Below are positions 37,566-50,305 of a DNA stretch of 64,000 bases, one piece after another (the stretch's first letter is position 1; every line of letters starts with the position of its first letter). The position numbers and the translations under genes are program-made. The notes under the pieces were generated by a model. That model searched no databases, was not told where the DNA came from, and saw only the letters and a list, made by a program, of their open reading frames with translations. This DNA is from Tubulanus polymorphus (Eukaryota > Nemertea > Palaeonemertea > Tubulaniformes > Tubulanidae), in contig NC_134035.1 of assembly GCF_964204645.1 (NCBI RefSeq), forward strand, positions 11,098,501 to 11,162,500, written 5' to 3'.

Positions 37566-40500
37566 TCAGCTGGGTGCCACTAGGCTAACACTAGGCGTTT
37601 CAGTTGGAGAAGCATCCGACAAGTTTTGGATGGGTATTTTAGACATGACCATCGTAGGCGGCACGGTTACAGTTGAACCATCCGATTGGGTATTTTTTCC
37701 CGTGTTTTTAAAATATTGGCAACACACCACATTGACTAGCGCTCCCACCAGGTTGTTTATCAAACCTGAAATAAACATTAACAATGAGTATTAACATAGT
37801 CTTTATAGACTTAAATCATACATTTACCATCACAAACAGATTTAAATGAGGCAAATCAAAATACGCAAAAAGATTCTATGAAAGATATAGGCTTTCTTCT
37901 GGTACAGTTACAAAAATTCTGTAAAGGAAAAAGGCTTTGTTCTGGATAAGTTTCAAAGATTCTATGAGGGCAAAAGTCTCTAACTTTACCAGAAGTCTCT
38001 ACCTTTATCCCTCATAGAATCTTAAAGTTAAAATATTTTCTTCATAAATTTGAGAAATACTCCAGATAAATCAATGCTACATTGGACCCTTGTGACAACA
38101 AACTTCAGGGCACCAGTGAATATACTCGTTACAACTGATAGTTCTATATTTAAGTGAAATCTCATTACAGCGGTCAGATCAATGAACTCTGTTGGAATTT
38201 TCACATGTTTTCACATCCTAACGAATTTTCTTTTTCACAAAGCAATACCAGGATTTTCTCATACATTTTCTTCTCATAATTTTTCCAGATTTATCACATT
38301 TATCCATGCCAAGGTTCAATACTGGTAACACATCTCAATCAGGGGCAATAGTTGCTTAAAAATTTGTTAAGAGTTTACCGGAGGTAAAACAACATGGCTA
38401 CAACGAAATTTCAATTATCACTATGGCATCTATCCACCATTTTATTTACATCGAACAAACTTTTGAGCAACTGACCCCAAAATGAAGATATTGATTTATT
38501 ACCCGAGGTGGTGAATATTCCGCCGACAATACCGCACAACCTGATGAGGAATTGCGAATACGGCAGATGCTCTTCTTTGACGTGAACTTTGAACGACGAA
38601 ACGTCGTATTTGACGAATATCCCCGGAATGCCGTGGCTGCCTTTACTGTGATCGATGCTACGATTCTATCAATTACACAAACAGAAACCAAATACATCAT
38701 CAAACACGAAGAATACGTCATAATCGAACAGTGATAATGAACATCACAGCAAATTATTATATGTACCGGTAGAGAATAATAATGATGAAAAAAAAATCTT
38801 AAGTCTGAAAATTGTTCCTTGAGCTAGAAGTTTATTCGACGTTTTGACTTTATTCTAATAGTCACCTTCATATTCCTGAAGATATTAGAATGAAGTCGAA
38901 ACATCGAATAAACTACTAGCTCAACTACTAGCTTTTCAAATGTGTGTGATTCCATGTTTTCGTGTTCCCCTGTTTATTGGGATTAACGGAAACAAAAATC
39001 ACCAGTTCGTAGCCAGTCGACTGTAGTTACTAGACTTATCAGTTTTAAATTTTGCTTGCTTACCCGTTCAGAGACTGCGTATTGATAAGTATCGGCTTTA
39101 GACCAATGCGTTTTCACAGATGTCGGCACAACTTCGATGAAATATTGGAACATATGAAAACCTAGTAGAATCAATCGAAAATGAACGTTATTGACACTCC
39201 AAAAAAAAACTGGAGCAGAGTTTACCGATCATGAAGACTTACCGTCGGTAACCACTTTCTGGTCACCGTCCAAAGGGTTCACTCGTCCGGTCGCGTATTC
39301 ACCAAATGAGAAATGGTCGATTCGATGAGTGAAGTTATAATCTATAGAGAAAAAAAATAGATTGAAATAGATATCACAGTACACTCCGTTTGCCTCAGAT
39401 CTCATGAAACCGATGAATTTCCTCAGAGATTCGCAAATTCTGGGGCAGTCGGAGCAGAATAGGTCGTTATCGCAATGAATTGGAGTGAGAAAATTTCAAA
39501 TAGATTGTCCGGGCAAGCGATAATCCGGGCAATCGACTCCAGGGTGAACAGAGTCTATAGTAGAGCAATTTAGGATATTAATTCATAAGTTACATTGAGA
39601 AATTTCATATTTTTCGATAGAATGTTGACCAGAACCAGAATATAATTTTACGAGGTAGTTAATCATTGTACATTAAGGAAATAAAGATTTTAAATTTTGA
39701 TTAAGTTTTCGAAGACTATGGAGTTCTGGCACAAATCATGAGAAAACCCGTAGACCCCATTACCGATGTAGCTTAAGCCGGGCTTTCAACTTAATGTTCT
39801 AAATTTGACTGTAAGAATAGTGGTTGAATCAAAACTTTGGTTTTAAACTGTAAAGATCATCCATACAGTACGTACATACACGACTATGACATTTTCTCGG
39901 GAGACGCTGATCAAAATTGTGCGTAAAAACAATATGAATGATCTCAAGTAAGATGAGAATGGTAAGAAATCGAAGCCATAGCTTCGCTAAAGCCAGTGTC
40001 TAAAGGAGCAATGATAGACAATGACAAAAACAGGTATACTTCTACATGCAGAAGACTCCTCTGATTCAGCAAAATATCAACGGTCCTTATAAAGAGTCTT
40101 GTGCTTGCGTAAGTAAATCAAACCATTCAGAACCGAGGCAGTTCTATGCAGAAAACATGCAAAATCATTGAAGAATTTTATATAGAATTCACTACAGAGT
40201 AAATACACTACTGTGGAAACTCATCGTAACAAACTTACATCGAACAAAATTCACGATTAATATAAGACTGGATATAATGAACTATCGGTATTCAGGGAGG
40301 CCACTTTTATTTGATTTGCTTATCCCTGACGTTTCCCTGACATGTAAGTTGCTTTCCCTGATTTCCAGGCACGGTAAGTGGCCAGCTCACTATTGATTAC
40401 AACAAAAAGATTTTCTGAGAGTTTGTTGTGATGAGGTTCCGCTGTATATTCATACATACATACGCAGTGGGATTCAGAGATGAATACTTGCCTTCCTGGT

Positions 40501-43500
40501 CAACCATGTGATGGGTGTGAACATGCCCAACATTTTCTAAGTTAAGGGGTCTGGGAAATAATACAAGGGTGTTAAACAGATGACGGATGACAAGAAATAT
40601 ATAAGTTGGTTAGTGTCGATTTACGAACAACATTTTTGCGCACACAAAGAAAAGCTCTGAAAATTAGGCAGCAGTGTGGAATAATGTGAAATGTGTGAGA
40701 GGTATGTCTTGTATTTACAATGGATTGATCAGGATCTTGTTCCTTTTTTGAAATAGTCTGGTGTTTTGAAAATCAGGAGTTGACCCAGTCACACTTCTAA
40801 GCAGGGCCGAATCCAGACAGGAGCACGTGTTCCAGTCGCAATTTTCCTGTTCCCTTTCAAAACAAAATTCGACCTGCAACTAAAGCAGCAATCCGCTGCC
40901 AAATTGACTTAGATGATATTTTCTTTAATGTCTCGCAAGTGCCTGAAAAATGCACAATTTCACAATTTTCCAGACCCGTTTTGGCTTCATATTGCTCTGC
41001 ATGGATACTTGCCATCATCATTTCTTTGTGCTCCTGTCAAAGTCTGCCCCTAGATCGACCCCTGCTAAGATTGGTCCGATGACTGTGTAACTGGGTGCAG
41101 GGGCTGTGAGATGGCAAGAAAAGTTCAGTGGGATCTGTCATGCATGGTCTGTTAGTAAGATAATGTACATGTAAGTAAGTGTATTTCAGCGATAAACCCC
41201 TCCCCTGACATCATAACTATATCCGATCCAGCAACAGTCAACCTTGCTTATGTCTTCATCAGATAAATCATCTCTATTTTTGTCCCAACATTAAGACATT
41301 GTTCTTACGGAATCAACAAGAAATTATCTACGCAGGCTAAAAAATGCGTTAATGATCGCGTGAAAATGCTCTTAGCGAAATAAAAGATATTAATAATGAA
41401 ATTAATTTTTGAAGATAATACGAACTGTTAGTAATTTAACGACAAGTGAAATTCACATCGAGGAAGGATCCTTATAGAGTAGACTCCGCTTGCCTCGGAT
41501 CTCGTGAGATCGATTACTTCTCGCCAAAAGTTAGGTAAATCTAGAGTGGTCAGAGCCAACGATCGGTCGTCATCGCATGGATTGGAGCATCGTCCTCTCA
41601 GCAGTGATTCTTACCTGATGGCATCGCTAGACTCAGTTACGGTATGAAACCCTGCCACACTAGAACAGCTACATGCGCAGCTCAGCTGATGATGTCATAT
41701 CTGATGATGATTTCCAATAATAGTTAATGCATGAAATTTGCCTCAGCGATTATAGAACGGGCAATTTGATTGGTGCCGCTAGTTTTCAATGCTGCAAATC
41801 TGTGCGCACAGGCAAGTGTGGTAGGGGTTCATGCTATGGCTGAGTCTAGCCATGCCATCAGTTTTGAATCCCTGCCAAGGAGGTAGGCAAGCAGAGACTA
41901 TTGCACGAGCACTAAAAATAAGTTGCTTCTACGCGATTGAAATTATCAGGATCCGTGCCTCGTGAAATGAAATGTCAATGAAATCTTACCCTCATGATTT
42001 AACATCATGGACAAATGAGCGTGTCCACTGGGATAAACAGGAACTGACCTAATGGACAATAATGAACAACGATACAATGTGTAATTATTATTCAATGTGT
42101 CTGTTTGTTCGGGGTTCTTACGGATCAGGGAATCCAAAATTCTCCTCCCTAACAAAAGATTTCATGATTAAATCATTAGATATCCTCAGTTGAGGCTGTT
42201 TCGTCTCAAGAAGTTCCTTGTGCCACTCCTCACCAGCAAGAACAACGAGACGCAGAAAATTCAAATTCAGAATTCGGACTTTTCCCTGATTTTCAAGGGA
42301 AGAGTTTGAATTCCCTTGTTTTCTTGCGGGAAAAAATGAATCCAGAATCCCCCGATCTGAAAGAACCCTGTATGTTTCTCCACCAACAGTTTAATCAGCC
42401 ATGTGTGTCGCCATATTGATTTGACTGCAGCCACAGAGCTGGTCCGCTCCAGTCAACTCGGTCTACCAGATGAACACAGCAATATTTCATTACTGGTTTC
42501 TTTGTCACAGTTGATTTTAATGTTCTAACGGTTTATTTTTGTTGTATTGCAGATACGACACCCAAAAAATATGCATTTGAATTGGTAAAACCAGTATTTG
42601 ACCCAGGGGCAACTTGATTTGTCGGATCGACACTTTCAGCGACAGCGAGAAAAAGACTATCGAAATCAGAATTCGGCGTGATGATATCTAATCTCACTTA
42701 AACGACAAAAATGTCGATTGAAAATCAAAATTTCGATACACACAGATAAAAAAAGTGTTCAGTATCATTAAAATCAAACAACTTTTATCCATCCCCTGCT
42801 AACCACTCCCTATAGCAGCAATCGTGATATAGAAACTTTTAGATATCCGTTACCATTGATATGATTCATTCGAGACACATGAAAGTGGAGCTTTGAGTTT
42901 GGAACTTTGATATGCCTGTAGCAAAACATTATATAATTAGTAGCTTGTGATAGGATATCATAGATTTTAAGACGTTCAATTTTTTCATTGAATCAAATAT
43001 TTGGATTGAAGGAATAATTAGGTGTCTAGTGATATCCAAACTGACGCTTATTTCAATTACTTGAAGTATGGGTTGGCTCCCGGAATTCTGCAAAAATCAC
43101 CTAATAATTTTTTTCCGTCCTCCTTAATGTTTCCAAAACAATTTTTCAAACAAATTTTTTTGTTATGTCCGTCTAGATTTTCAACCTAGTAACTTTCAAA
43201 AGTTATGTTCATCTTAATTTTCAATCTCGTGATTTGGAAAAGAGCGATTTTTTTCATTTCTCCCATCATTTGAATCAAATTCATCACAATTTTCACTCCG
43301 TTTTTATTTTTTCTGCAGTCCTTCCGAGGTTTTATGCAGAAAATACTCAAATAATAAAAAATTCTATTTTTTTCCCATTCCCTTTCATTTCCAAATACTT
43401 ATTATAAAAAACGTTTTTCTTATCTCAATCTCTTTCCCTTTGCACTCCAATTTTTTTCTTGAAAAAAAAAAAAACTGTACTTCAAGTAATCAAAAAAGCC

Positions 43501-45631
43501 TGAACATACTAAGGCAGAGTAGAGGAGATACTTACTTGCCAGCTGTGATGTGAAAATTGCCGGCGACCTTGTTTACGAATAGAGTGCCATATATTTGACA
43601 GGCATCAGGTTCACCGTCTCCAGGAGTTTCTCTGAAATGAGTTGTAACAGCCACTAAAATACACACACCATCAATAACCGAGGAACGAAAAGCTGCTCAA
43701 GTTGGCTTAAAAAGGAGCACAGTGATTTTTCACATTTTCACATCATTTTCCCAGATTTTTCACCAGTTACATAATCTGGACGGATCAAACTAAAATTTCT
43801 TAATTGTTAGATTAACCATAGAACTAAAATGGTCTCAGACTGAATCTAAGCCGTGACTATACAACCAGCCCATGGGTCCAGTTTCACGAAAAGGTTTAAG
43901 CCAAAAACGGTTAAGTTTGAATTGTCCTCATCGAAAACATGAAATAACCTATGGCAATTGCACCAAAAATTTGAGTTTAACTTTTTCGAGAAACTGGGCA
44001 ATTTTAACTCAAATTTTTGGTGTAATCGCTATTGAGTATGTGAAAATTCCAGGATTCTTCACATATTCAATAATTTACCTCATATCTTCAATGAGGACAA
44101 CAAATCAAACCATTCAACTGTTTTAGGCTTACACTTTAATGTGAAACTGGACCCTGATGCTAAACTTTCATATCTTTCAAACTTACAAATTTACGACATA
44201 GACCTACCTTTTAGGCATTCCGCCCATACTTTGATATCCCGACTGCCACATCAAATCATGTATAGCGTGGTACTGCGAGCGTATGTACGTGTTCGTGCGA
44301 TGTACCATATTCTGATATTGCTGTTGAGCCGGAGACAAATCGAAATAAACCGGATCTTCGAACAGTTTTCCGTGCGAATCGGCGTTCTGACCGGTGAGAT
44401 CGACGACGTCGGCGCCGATTTCTGAAAAAAAAAAAAACATTTCACGCATAGTCGGCGTCGTCGTGCACGGAGATGATCGAGAACATTGAGATTCGGTAAA
44501 CTGATAACTACATACGGTCGCATTTCATCGCGATCGTCATATCAATATTTATCGGCAACAACCTGAAACCAAAAATTATTGGAATTTATTCGATTCGATA
44601 AGAAAATCAATTTTAGACGTTTACAGCGGTCAGACAGGCATTTTCACATTTTTAAACGTCACTGCCATTAGATTTTTCAACAAAATTCCAGAATTCTTCA
44701 CATAATTTTCCCACATTATTCACCTCTTTTTCACGTCCATATATAATGACATAACCAGTTAACCAGTTACATAATCTGGACGGATAAAACTAAAATTTCT
44801 TTTATTTGAACGCAGTTGGTGGATAAAATTGTGAGCTCAACAGTATAAAACACATAAAGGGGCATCTAAATTAACTGACACTATTTCATAATTTATTCAC
44901 AAATTTGCATAATTTTTAAAAATAATTTCATAGGTCTAATGAATTTTGATAAATTTTTCCCTGACTTGAACGGTTTACCAAGTTAATCGGTATGTGCCGA
45001 GGAGTCTATCAAATAAGCCCTATATCAATACATAACTTTAGATAGAGATTTAGGAATATAAGGCAGATTTTACTTACTGAGAAGGATCCCTGTCGACCTC
45101 GTAGTCATATTTCAGCTTTGTGCTGGTATAATATCTGAATTCAGAGATGACCAGTATGATGATAATGATGAACGTCAATATCGAGACTGCAAGAGAAAAT
45201 TTTACACGTTTCAAAACTACAGGCCTGTTACTCACTACAGCGGTCCGGTTACCGATCGAACACCCAGTCCGGTTCAGTCACTGACTAAGTGAGTGCAGTC
45301 AGTGATTGATTATAGTCAGATCACTGACCAGGCAGCTGTACTGACTTACATCCGGGTTCGAGTCCTACTGGTTGCTTACTGAGTGCAGCGACGCTTCAAA
45401 GGCCTTCCCTTCATAAATGTCGAACGAGCCAACAGGGTTCGTCTCGGAAAACCAAGATCCGAATAATGTTAAGTTAAACAAAATCATTCAGTTTAAAAAG
45501 AATGTATATTACTCACTTCCACCCCCTGATGCAGATGTTTCAGTGTAGCTCTCAGGAACTTTCGGAAAAGCATCCAATTCTTTAACAACTTTTAGCACTG
45601 GTTTATTTTTCACTGCATTCAGTCGTCTCAT
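37566..45631 (-). CDS. ERGIC2: ERGIC2 (Erv41-type) cargo receptor subunit
   Basis: Ten exons, 45631-45517, 45186-45078, 44562-44516, 44421-44208, 43631-43536, 42048-41990, 39341-39243, 39161-39064, 38665-38503 and 37765-37566, all phase-consistent, encode 399 aa (human 377). The N-terminus MRRLN...VKELDAFPKVPESY is near-identical to the family. TM1 follows (ISILTFIIIIILVI), then the lumenal beta-sandwich with AMKCDQIGADVVDLTG, NKVAGNFHITAGK and NFTHRIDHFSFGE, then the second hydrophobic segment (LCGIVGGIFTTSG...) and a short cytosolic tail. By family knowledge ERGIC2 pairs with ERGIC3 to cycle between ER, ERGIC and cis-Golgi as a cargo receptor. A splice acceptor at about 45,648 just before the ATG suggests a non-coding first exon upstream. 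An ETS-type CCGGAAGT (minus strand, 46,740-46,747) may mark its promoter. Confidence 0.95.
38821..38922. repeat. Foldback element in ERGIC2 intron
   Basis: GAGCTAGAAGTTTATTCGAC at the left pairs with GTCGAA..TCGAATAAACTACTAGCTC at the right; the inner arms are TATTCTAATA / TATTAGAATGAA. The loop is about 20 bases. Similar in design to 9,019-9,165. Confidence 0.75.
39380..39580. repeat. Dispersed repeat with relatives elsewhere
   Basis: GGGGCAGTCGGAGCAGAATA, GAGTGAGAAAATTT and GGGCAATCGACTC here recur in the same order at 7,420-7,540. A shorter relative (GCTTGCCTCGGATCTCGTGA) is at 41,480-41,600. Interspersed element of unknown class. Confidence 0.55.
43874..44157. repeat. Long foldback MITE in ERGIC2 intron 4
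   Basis: GGGTCCAGTTTCACGAAAAG at the left is matched by TTAATGTGAAACTGGACCCT at the right. Second-tier arms are GAATTGTCCTCATCG / AATGAGGACAAC and CAAAAATTTGAGTTTAA / TTAACTCAAATTTTTGG, so nearly the whole element folds back on itself. Confidence 0.8.
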
Positions 45632-46092
45632 CTTTCAATCATGAACCTGGAAAAATATAACAACACATTTGTGTAGGCCCATTATGCGGCACCAATTCAA
45701 TATTCAATTCAATATATCTTTATTGTCCCTTGAGTAATATAAAATACAAGTCAGGTTTTTTTTTACAATGAAGATGAGAAAAGGGTAAAATACAAAATTT
45801 AGAGGAAATCATAATAAAAACGCAGTTGAAAAATATGAATAAACATAACAATAACAGTGATTAATTATTTACATATGTTTTTCGAAGCCCAATGCGATGA
45901 ATTTTCCGAGAGCTTTGGTTAGTTTAGAGGAGGAACACATAATAATTTTGAATTTTTCCAAATTGATCTCATTTTCATGAAGAGGATATGAAACCTAGGG
46001 TTATCACAGACACGTCGCAGGCAGGGTCACCCATCCAACCATTGAATATTGGTATTTTTACTCTATCATGTATACCCTTAACAATCCCTATG

Positions 46093-46502
46093 GATATAAG
46101 TTACGCTGTGGCTACTCGTACGGATTACTCTGGAGGCTATTCGTACGGGACTAGGATCTGTACGCTTATAACTGTCGCTGATTGGCCGATTAACAGCGCG
46201 CATGCGTACAGAGGTGCGCGACTTAGAAAATTCAAGGAAAGTGTGGAGAATAGAGTTAGAGAAAAATAGCGGATAGAGCGAGACTCGAACCCGGCCCAGT
46301 AAATTACTAGCGCAGTATCATACCACTAGACCACCGAGCTCGCTGACAGTCGGTCGAATGTTTTAACTACATATAGCCTCACCTTACCCTAACCCTATCC
46401 CTTCGCATACACATAATTCCAGAGTTATCCGACGGGTGCGTACGAATAGCCTACGGAATTATTCGTACGGGTCCGTATGAGTAGCCACTTCGTATAAGTT
46501 AA
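46093..46502. repeat. Inverted-repeat element with tRNA-like core
   Basis: The left arm (ATAAGTTACGCTGTGGCTAC, then GGCTATTCGTACGG) is inverted at the right end (CCGTATGAGTAGCCACTTCG and CGTATAAGTTAA). The arms are about 65 bp with mismatches. The centre at 46,268-46,344 carries tRNA promoter boxes. It lies about 460 bases upstream of the ERGIC2 start codon, possibly in its first intron. Confidence 0.7.
46268..46344 (-). repeat. tRNA-like sequence
   Basis: On the minus strand GGTGGTCTAGTGGTATGATA is a strong A-box half and GGTTCGAGTCTC a B box, at tRNA spacing. The T stem pairs poorly and I could not close an acceptor stem, so a tRNA pseudogene or SINE head is more likely than an active tRNA. 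Confidence 0.5.
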
Positions 46503-46854
46503 GAGTACCGTATCGTAGTGTGTAATAAAAGAGTTGTATTGTAGTGTGTAGTAATAAAGAGTTGATTGGATTGAAATTTGGTTTGTGCCGCGAAAATATT
46601 CGAAGCGCGCAAAGTTCGGTGTTCTGAATTGTGGAAAATATCTCATACTAACCTTTATTGTCCTCGCGAGTTATTTATTCATGGATTGATAAGTGCTTCG
46701 ATAATCGATGAAACCAAACAAACTGAAACTCACTTATTTACTTCCGGGTTGCCGATGTGGCCGTACTCTAGTGACTTGCATTGACTATCAAATGGCAATT
46801 CAATTCAATTCTGATTTATTGTAACCGAGACTATAGAAGACTGGACGGACAGTG

Positions 46855-46950
46855 CCAGTTGCTAGTTGCTCGTTGCTAATTGCTAGTTGCTGTTTACAGT
46901 TGCTATTTGCAAATTGCCAAATGCTAGGTGCAAATGTTTGTTGCCAAATA
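46855..46950. repeat. Degenerate GTTGCTA repeat
   Basis: AGTTGCT / AATTGCT / ATTTGCA / AATTGCC words repeat at a period of about 7-9 bases, decaying to the right. The flank CATCCTCGCTTGCCAGGG (46,979) recurs at 52,494. Confidence 0.7.
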
Positions 46951-48240
46951 TGGAAGCGCTGAACATGCCAGTTGTTTGCATCCTCGCTTGCCAGGGTTTG
47001 GCACCCGGCTAAAGTGTCAAATGCGTAGTGCCAGTTGAACAATATATTTTCAATGACACACAATTATGAACTCATTTAAAACTTGGCCTTTTCTTATTTT
47101 TGAATGGAGAGAATGAGTTAAACTCTCTACTCAAGTCACATGTTTATTCGGCAATGCGTTCGTTTAATGAGTACAGCGCATGAGAAAAATTCCAGGGAAG
47201 ACTTAATGTGTCCAGCCAGGCGGCTATAGCATGATTCTGCCTGAAGCCACAAGCTTTATAGGCCTATCCATGTAATCCTAAATAAAACCGGGTGGTATCA
47301 AGACTACCACGACACGAAACCCTGCAGGTGCGCAGTTGAGATGATGTCATTATTTTCCAATAAAATCACGTTATATTTCAGCCCGGGTTTATCAAATTTT
47401 ATTTTTGCGTGAATTTTGCCTCAAAGATTGTACGACAAGCAATTTGATTGGCTAACACGGGACGCAGTTTTCTTTCAGGCTTTGTTTTTCATATGAACTC
47501 TGAATCGATATTGGAGACTGAGTCTCGCGATGCCATAAACTAATTGTTTTTATAAAAGAGAAAAATTACCCAATAATGTAGGTTAAGTTTGTCATAATTC
47601 ATCCAAGGGACAATTATGATATCAAATGAGTGGATCAAGGGTAACTTGGCAGTCAAAAATTCATGTTCGTATCCGTAGCAAACTTGGCTCCCTTGTCATT
47701 TGTAAGGGATTTTAAAAATGAGACACAAGCTACATCATTTTTGGGCTCCTCCACAAACATTCCGAATAACTGCTATCTTGTCAATCTAGACTTTGAGTGG
47801 GAATTTAACAATACCGGTACACGCGGAGGCTTGCAATGAATATATCATCATAAATATATTGATGTTGACAAAATCCGAAACGGGTTTTAGGCAAACCTCT
47901 GAAAAAATAGCACTGAATTTCTAAAGCAACAATAGACTATGGAAAATGAAAATAGAAAATTGATTTTACAAATAGATCTATATAGAAATTATGCGTAGAC
48001 CAATTCAAACCAGTTCGATCTTTCATGCTATATTGTCCGCAGTCTAATGCTTTTATTACACAATTTGAGTTTATCAATAGATGAATGTAATGAGACATCA
48101 ATACTCTGTGTGGGTAGATCGTCAGAATGAGAACTAATGTAATCTTAATCATGAAAATTGTGGCGCTACATCAGGAGAGAAGCATCGACCTATGGTCACA
48201 ATTACGCACTTTTCAGAAAACAAGAAGCGACACAGAACGA
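46951..48240. other. Intergenic region, no gene recognised
   Basis: AT-rich. The stretch GAAACCCTGCAGGTGCGCAGTT...GATGATGTCAT at about 47,317-47,350 is a dispersed repeat also seen near 41,645. Nothing else supported. Confidence 0.4.
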
Positions 48241-49191
48241 ATGAATATCTCAATTTACAGCGAACCGGCACTCATGTCGTACGCGTATAAATGGATAATC
48301 AAAGCGTTTTTTCTGCCTCCGCTGATCATATTAGGCACCGCTTTTAATGCCATGGTAATCATCGTATATCATAAAATGAATACTAGAAACCGCTGCTTTG
48401 ATTTACTGAAATATCTCGCAGTAACTGACTCGGTTTATTTGATGGTGACGTTCATTCTGGACCCGGTGAGGTATTACGTGCACTATGCGAACTGCGGTGA
48501 AACGGTCATACTGTTTCCTGCTTTACGAATCTCTCCTGCTATATACATATAGATTTCTATGTTCAGTAAAGGTATTTTAATGTTTCGTAACTATTTAACT
48601 TTTATAATTCAATGCGAAAGATTGGTTACTATTACTTTTCCAATGCACGAAAAGTGCAGCCTAAACTCATTCGTCATCGCTACGTTTGTATTGTCGATGT
48701 CATTATGTTCTTACTATCCGATCACAATGAGGATAAAATTGCAACTCAGTTACAGAGGTTTTCTTTGCATTCATTACAAAGCTTACACTGCCGGAATTTA
48801 TAAACAAATTCGTAAAATCATGAACAGCTACGTCGATCCAATCACCCGCGTTTTCCTTCCGAATATCTTAGTTTTCATGGTAAATGCAGCTCTCCTTTTT
48901 GTCCTAAGAATCAAATCCAAGCAACGGAAATCACTCTCAGCGACCAGGATCTTACCATCTCAAAGTCAGAAGAAGCCCACTAAAATAGTGCTTACAATGA
49001 GTATCATTTTCACGATCCTAGAATTCCCGGGATTGCTAGGCAAGATCGGTCAAAAGGAATTTTACAAGCAGATTTTTAATGCGATTTACTTGCTTTCGTC
49101 GATTCTAAATTCCTGTATTAATATCATTATTTACACAGTCGTCAACGGTAAATTAAGATATATTTTGTTTCGCCTTTTGAAAATCAACTAA
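48241..49191 (+). pseudogene. FMRFamide-receptor-like GPCR interrupted by an in-frame stop
   Basis: One reading frame from the Met at 48,241 (before NISIYSEP, an N-glycosylation site) to 49,191 covers seven hydrophobic segments but is cut by TAG at 48,550-48,552. TM1 has GTAFNAMVI, TM2 LAVTDSV, TM3 ends QCERLVTITFP (ER in place of DRY), TM5 contains the conserved Pro (VFLPNILVF), TM6 FTILEFPG and TM7 LNSCINIIIY. Everything after the stop is intact in the same frame. Either a young pseudogene or allele, or a short intron: a GT-AG pair at 48,466-48,552 would remove the stop in frame, but also about 28 residues around extracellular loop 1. AATAAA at 49,407. Confidence 0.7.
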
Positions 49192-49486
49192 CTTTCTGAC
49201 CATATTCTTGTATGATGTAAAGTTTAAATACAGTAGTGGAATATTTATCTTGTACAATTATCATCTAATTTTCTTGTTTTTTTTTACATACCGATGACAT
49301 TATCGGCCGAATTTTCTGTTGGACGAAATCAAATTCTAGGTGTTTCCAATATATAAGGCCTGTGAATAGAATATCGATCTGTTGTATTTGTACATGATTG
49401 AGGAGCAATAAATATATGTTCAAATTCAAGATCGGGTTTCACATAAATCACAGGCTATTCATCTCTGTTATGATAATAATTCAGAA

Positions 49487-49950
49487 ATGAATTCGTCTGA
49501 TCAGAAAACTTCAAATGATCAGGAATACAATGTTACGATCATGCTTGTAACAGTTTCACTAGTGTATGCAATGTTTGTATACTTCCTAACTCTATTGCGA
49601 TTTTCACACCAATCTCCACAAACTACCAAAGCAGCCAATTTTCATCATATAATTATTCGTATGTATGTATTCATATGTATGCGTGGATTTCTTCAAATTG
49701 AATTATTTACCAATATTAACAGCAAGTCTGTGGATTCTGGTGAATGATGAATTCTACCCGAGAACAGTTTTTTTCTTCCCGAGCAGTTTGTTGTTGGCCG
49801 ATCTTACAACAACATGGTTCTTATGTAGTTGAAAAACAAACCGGGCAGATACCTTACACTTTCTATCGTCCTTTTGCTATTTTGTTCCTGTCAGGTGAAT
49901 TTGGGAATTCAGCTACTTTCTTCATAATGATAAGTCACTATATTTCATAG
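49487..49950 (+). pseudogene. GPCR fragments (TM6 and TM1 pieces)
   Basis: 49,496-49,620 resembles the TM6 region of the intact neighbour (shared VTIMLVTVSL / ITIMLVTVSL preceded by SDQKTSND / SDKKTTNA). 49,830-49,950 resembles its TM1 (FLSGEFGNSATFFIMIS versus LFLFGAFGNSATFRIMIS). The order is reversed relative to a whole gene and stops intervene, so these are broken paralogues. Confidence 0.75.
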
Positions 49951-50305
49951 TTAGGGCATACGCTAACTATCTGATCGCATTTTTCTTACAGATTTTCGTG
50001 CAAGTAAAACTTGTTTATTAAATCAACTAATCTATATTTACAAAAGTAGCATATTTGTGTATATTGGGCTTTTTTCTTATTATCTGTTCTCCACGTCTGA
50101 GTGTAGAATCTACTACTGAATAGATTATTACATTGCATTTTCCAGAATTGATTTTTCATTCGTGGAGTTATAGAAAACATATGTACACACAAACTAAAGA
50201 AATAATCCTTAATCATATCAGTGAGGATTTCTTTCTCGTTGAAGCAATACGTCAAATGAACCAGAAGCACAATTATATTGAAATAGTCATAATACTTAAT
50301 AGACG

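Noticed and set aside
45236..45420. tRNA-like unit with B box GGGTTCGAGTCC
   Set aside because: No A box at the right distance and no closing stems; too weak to annotate.
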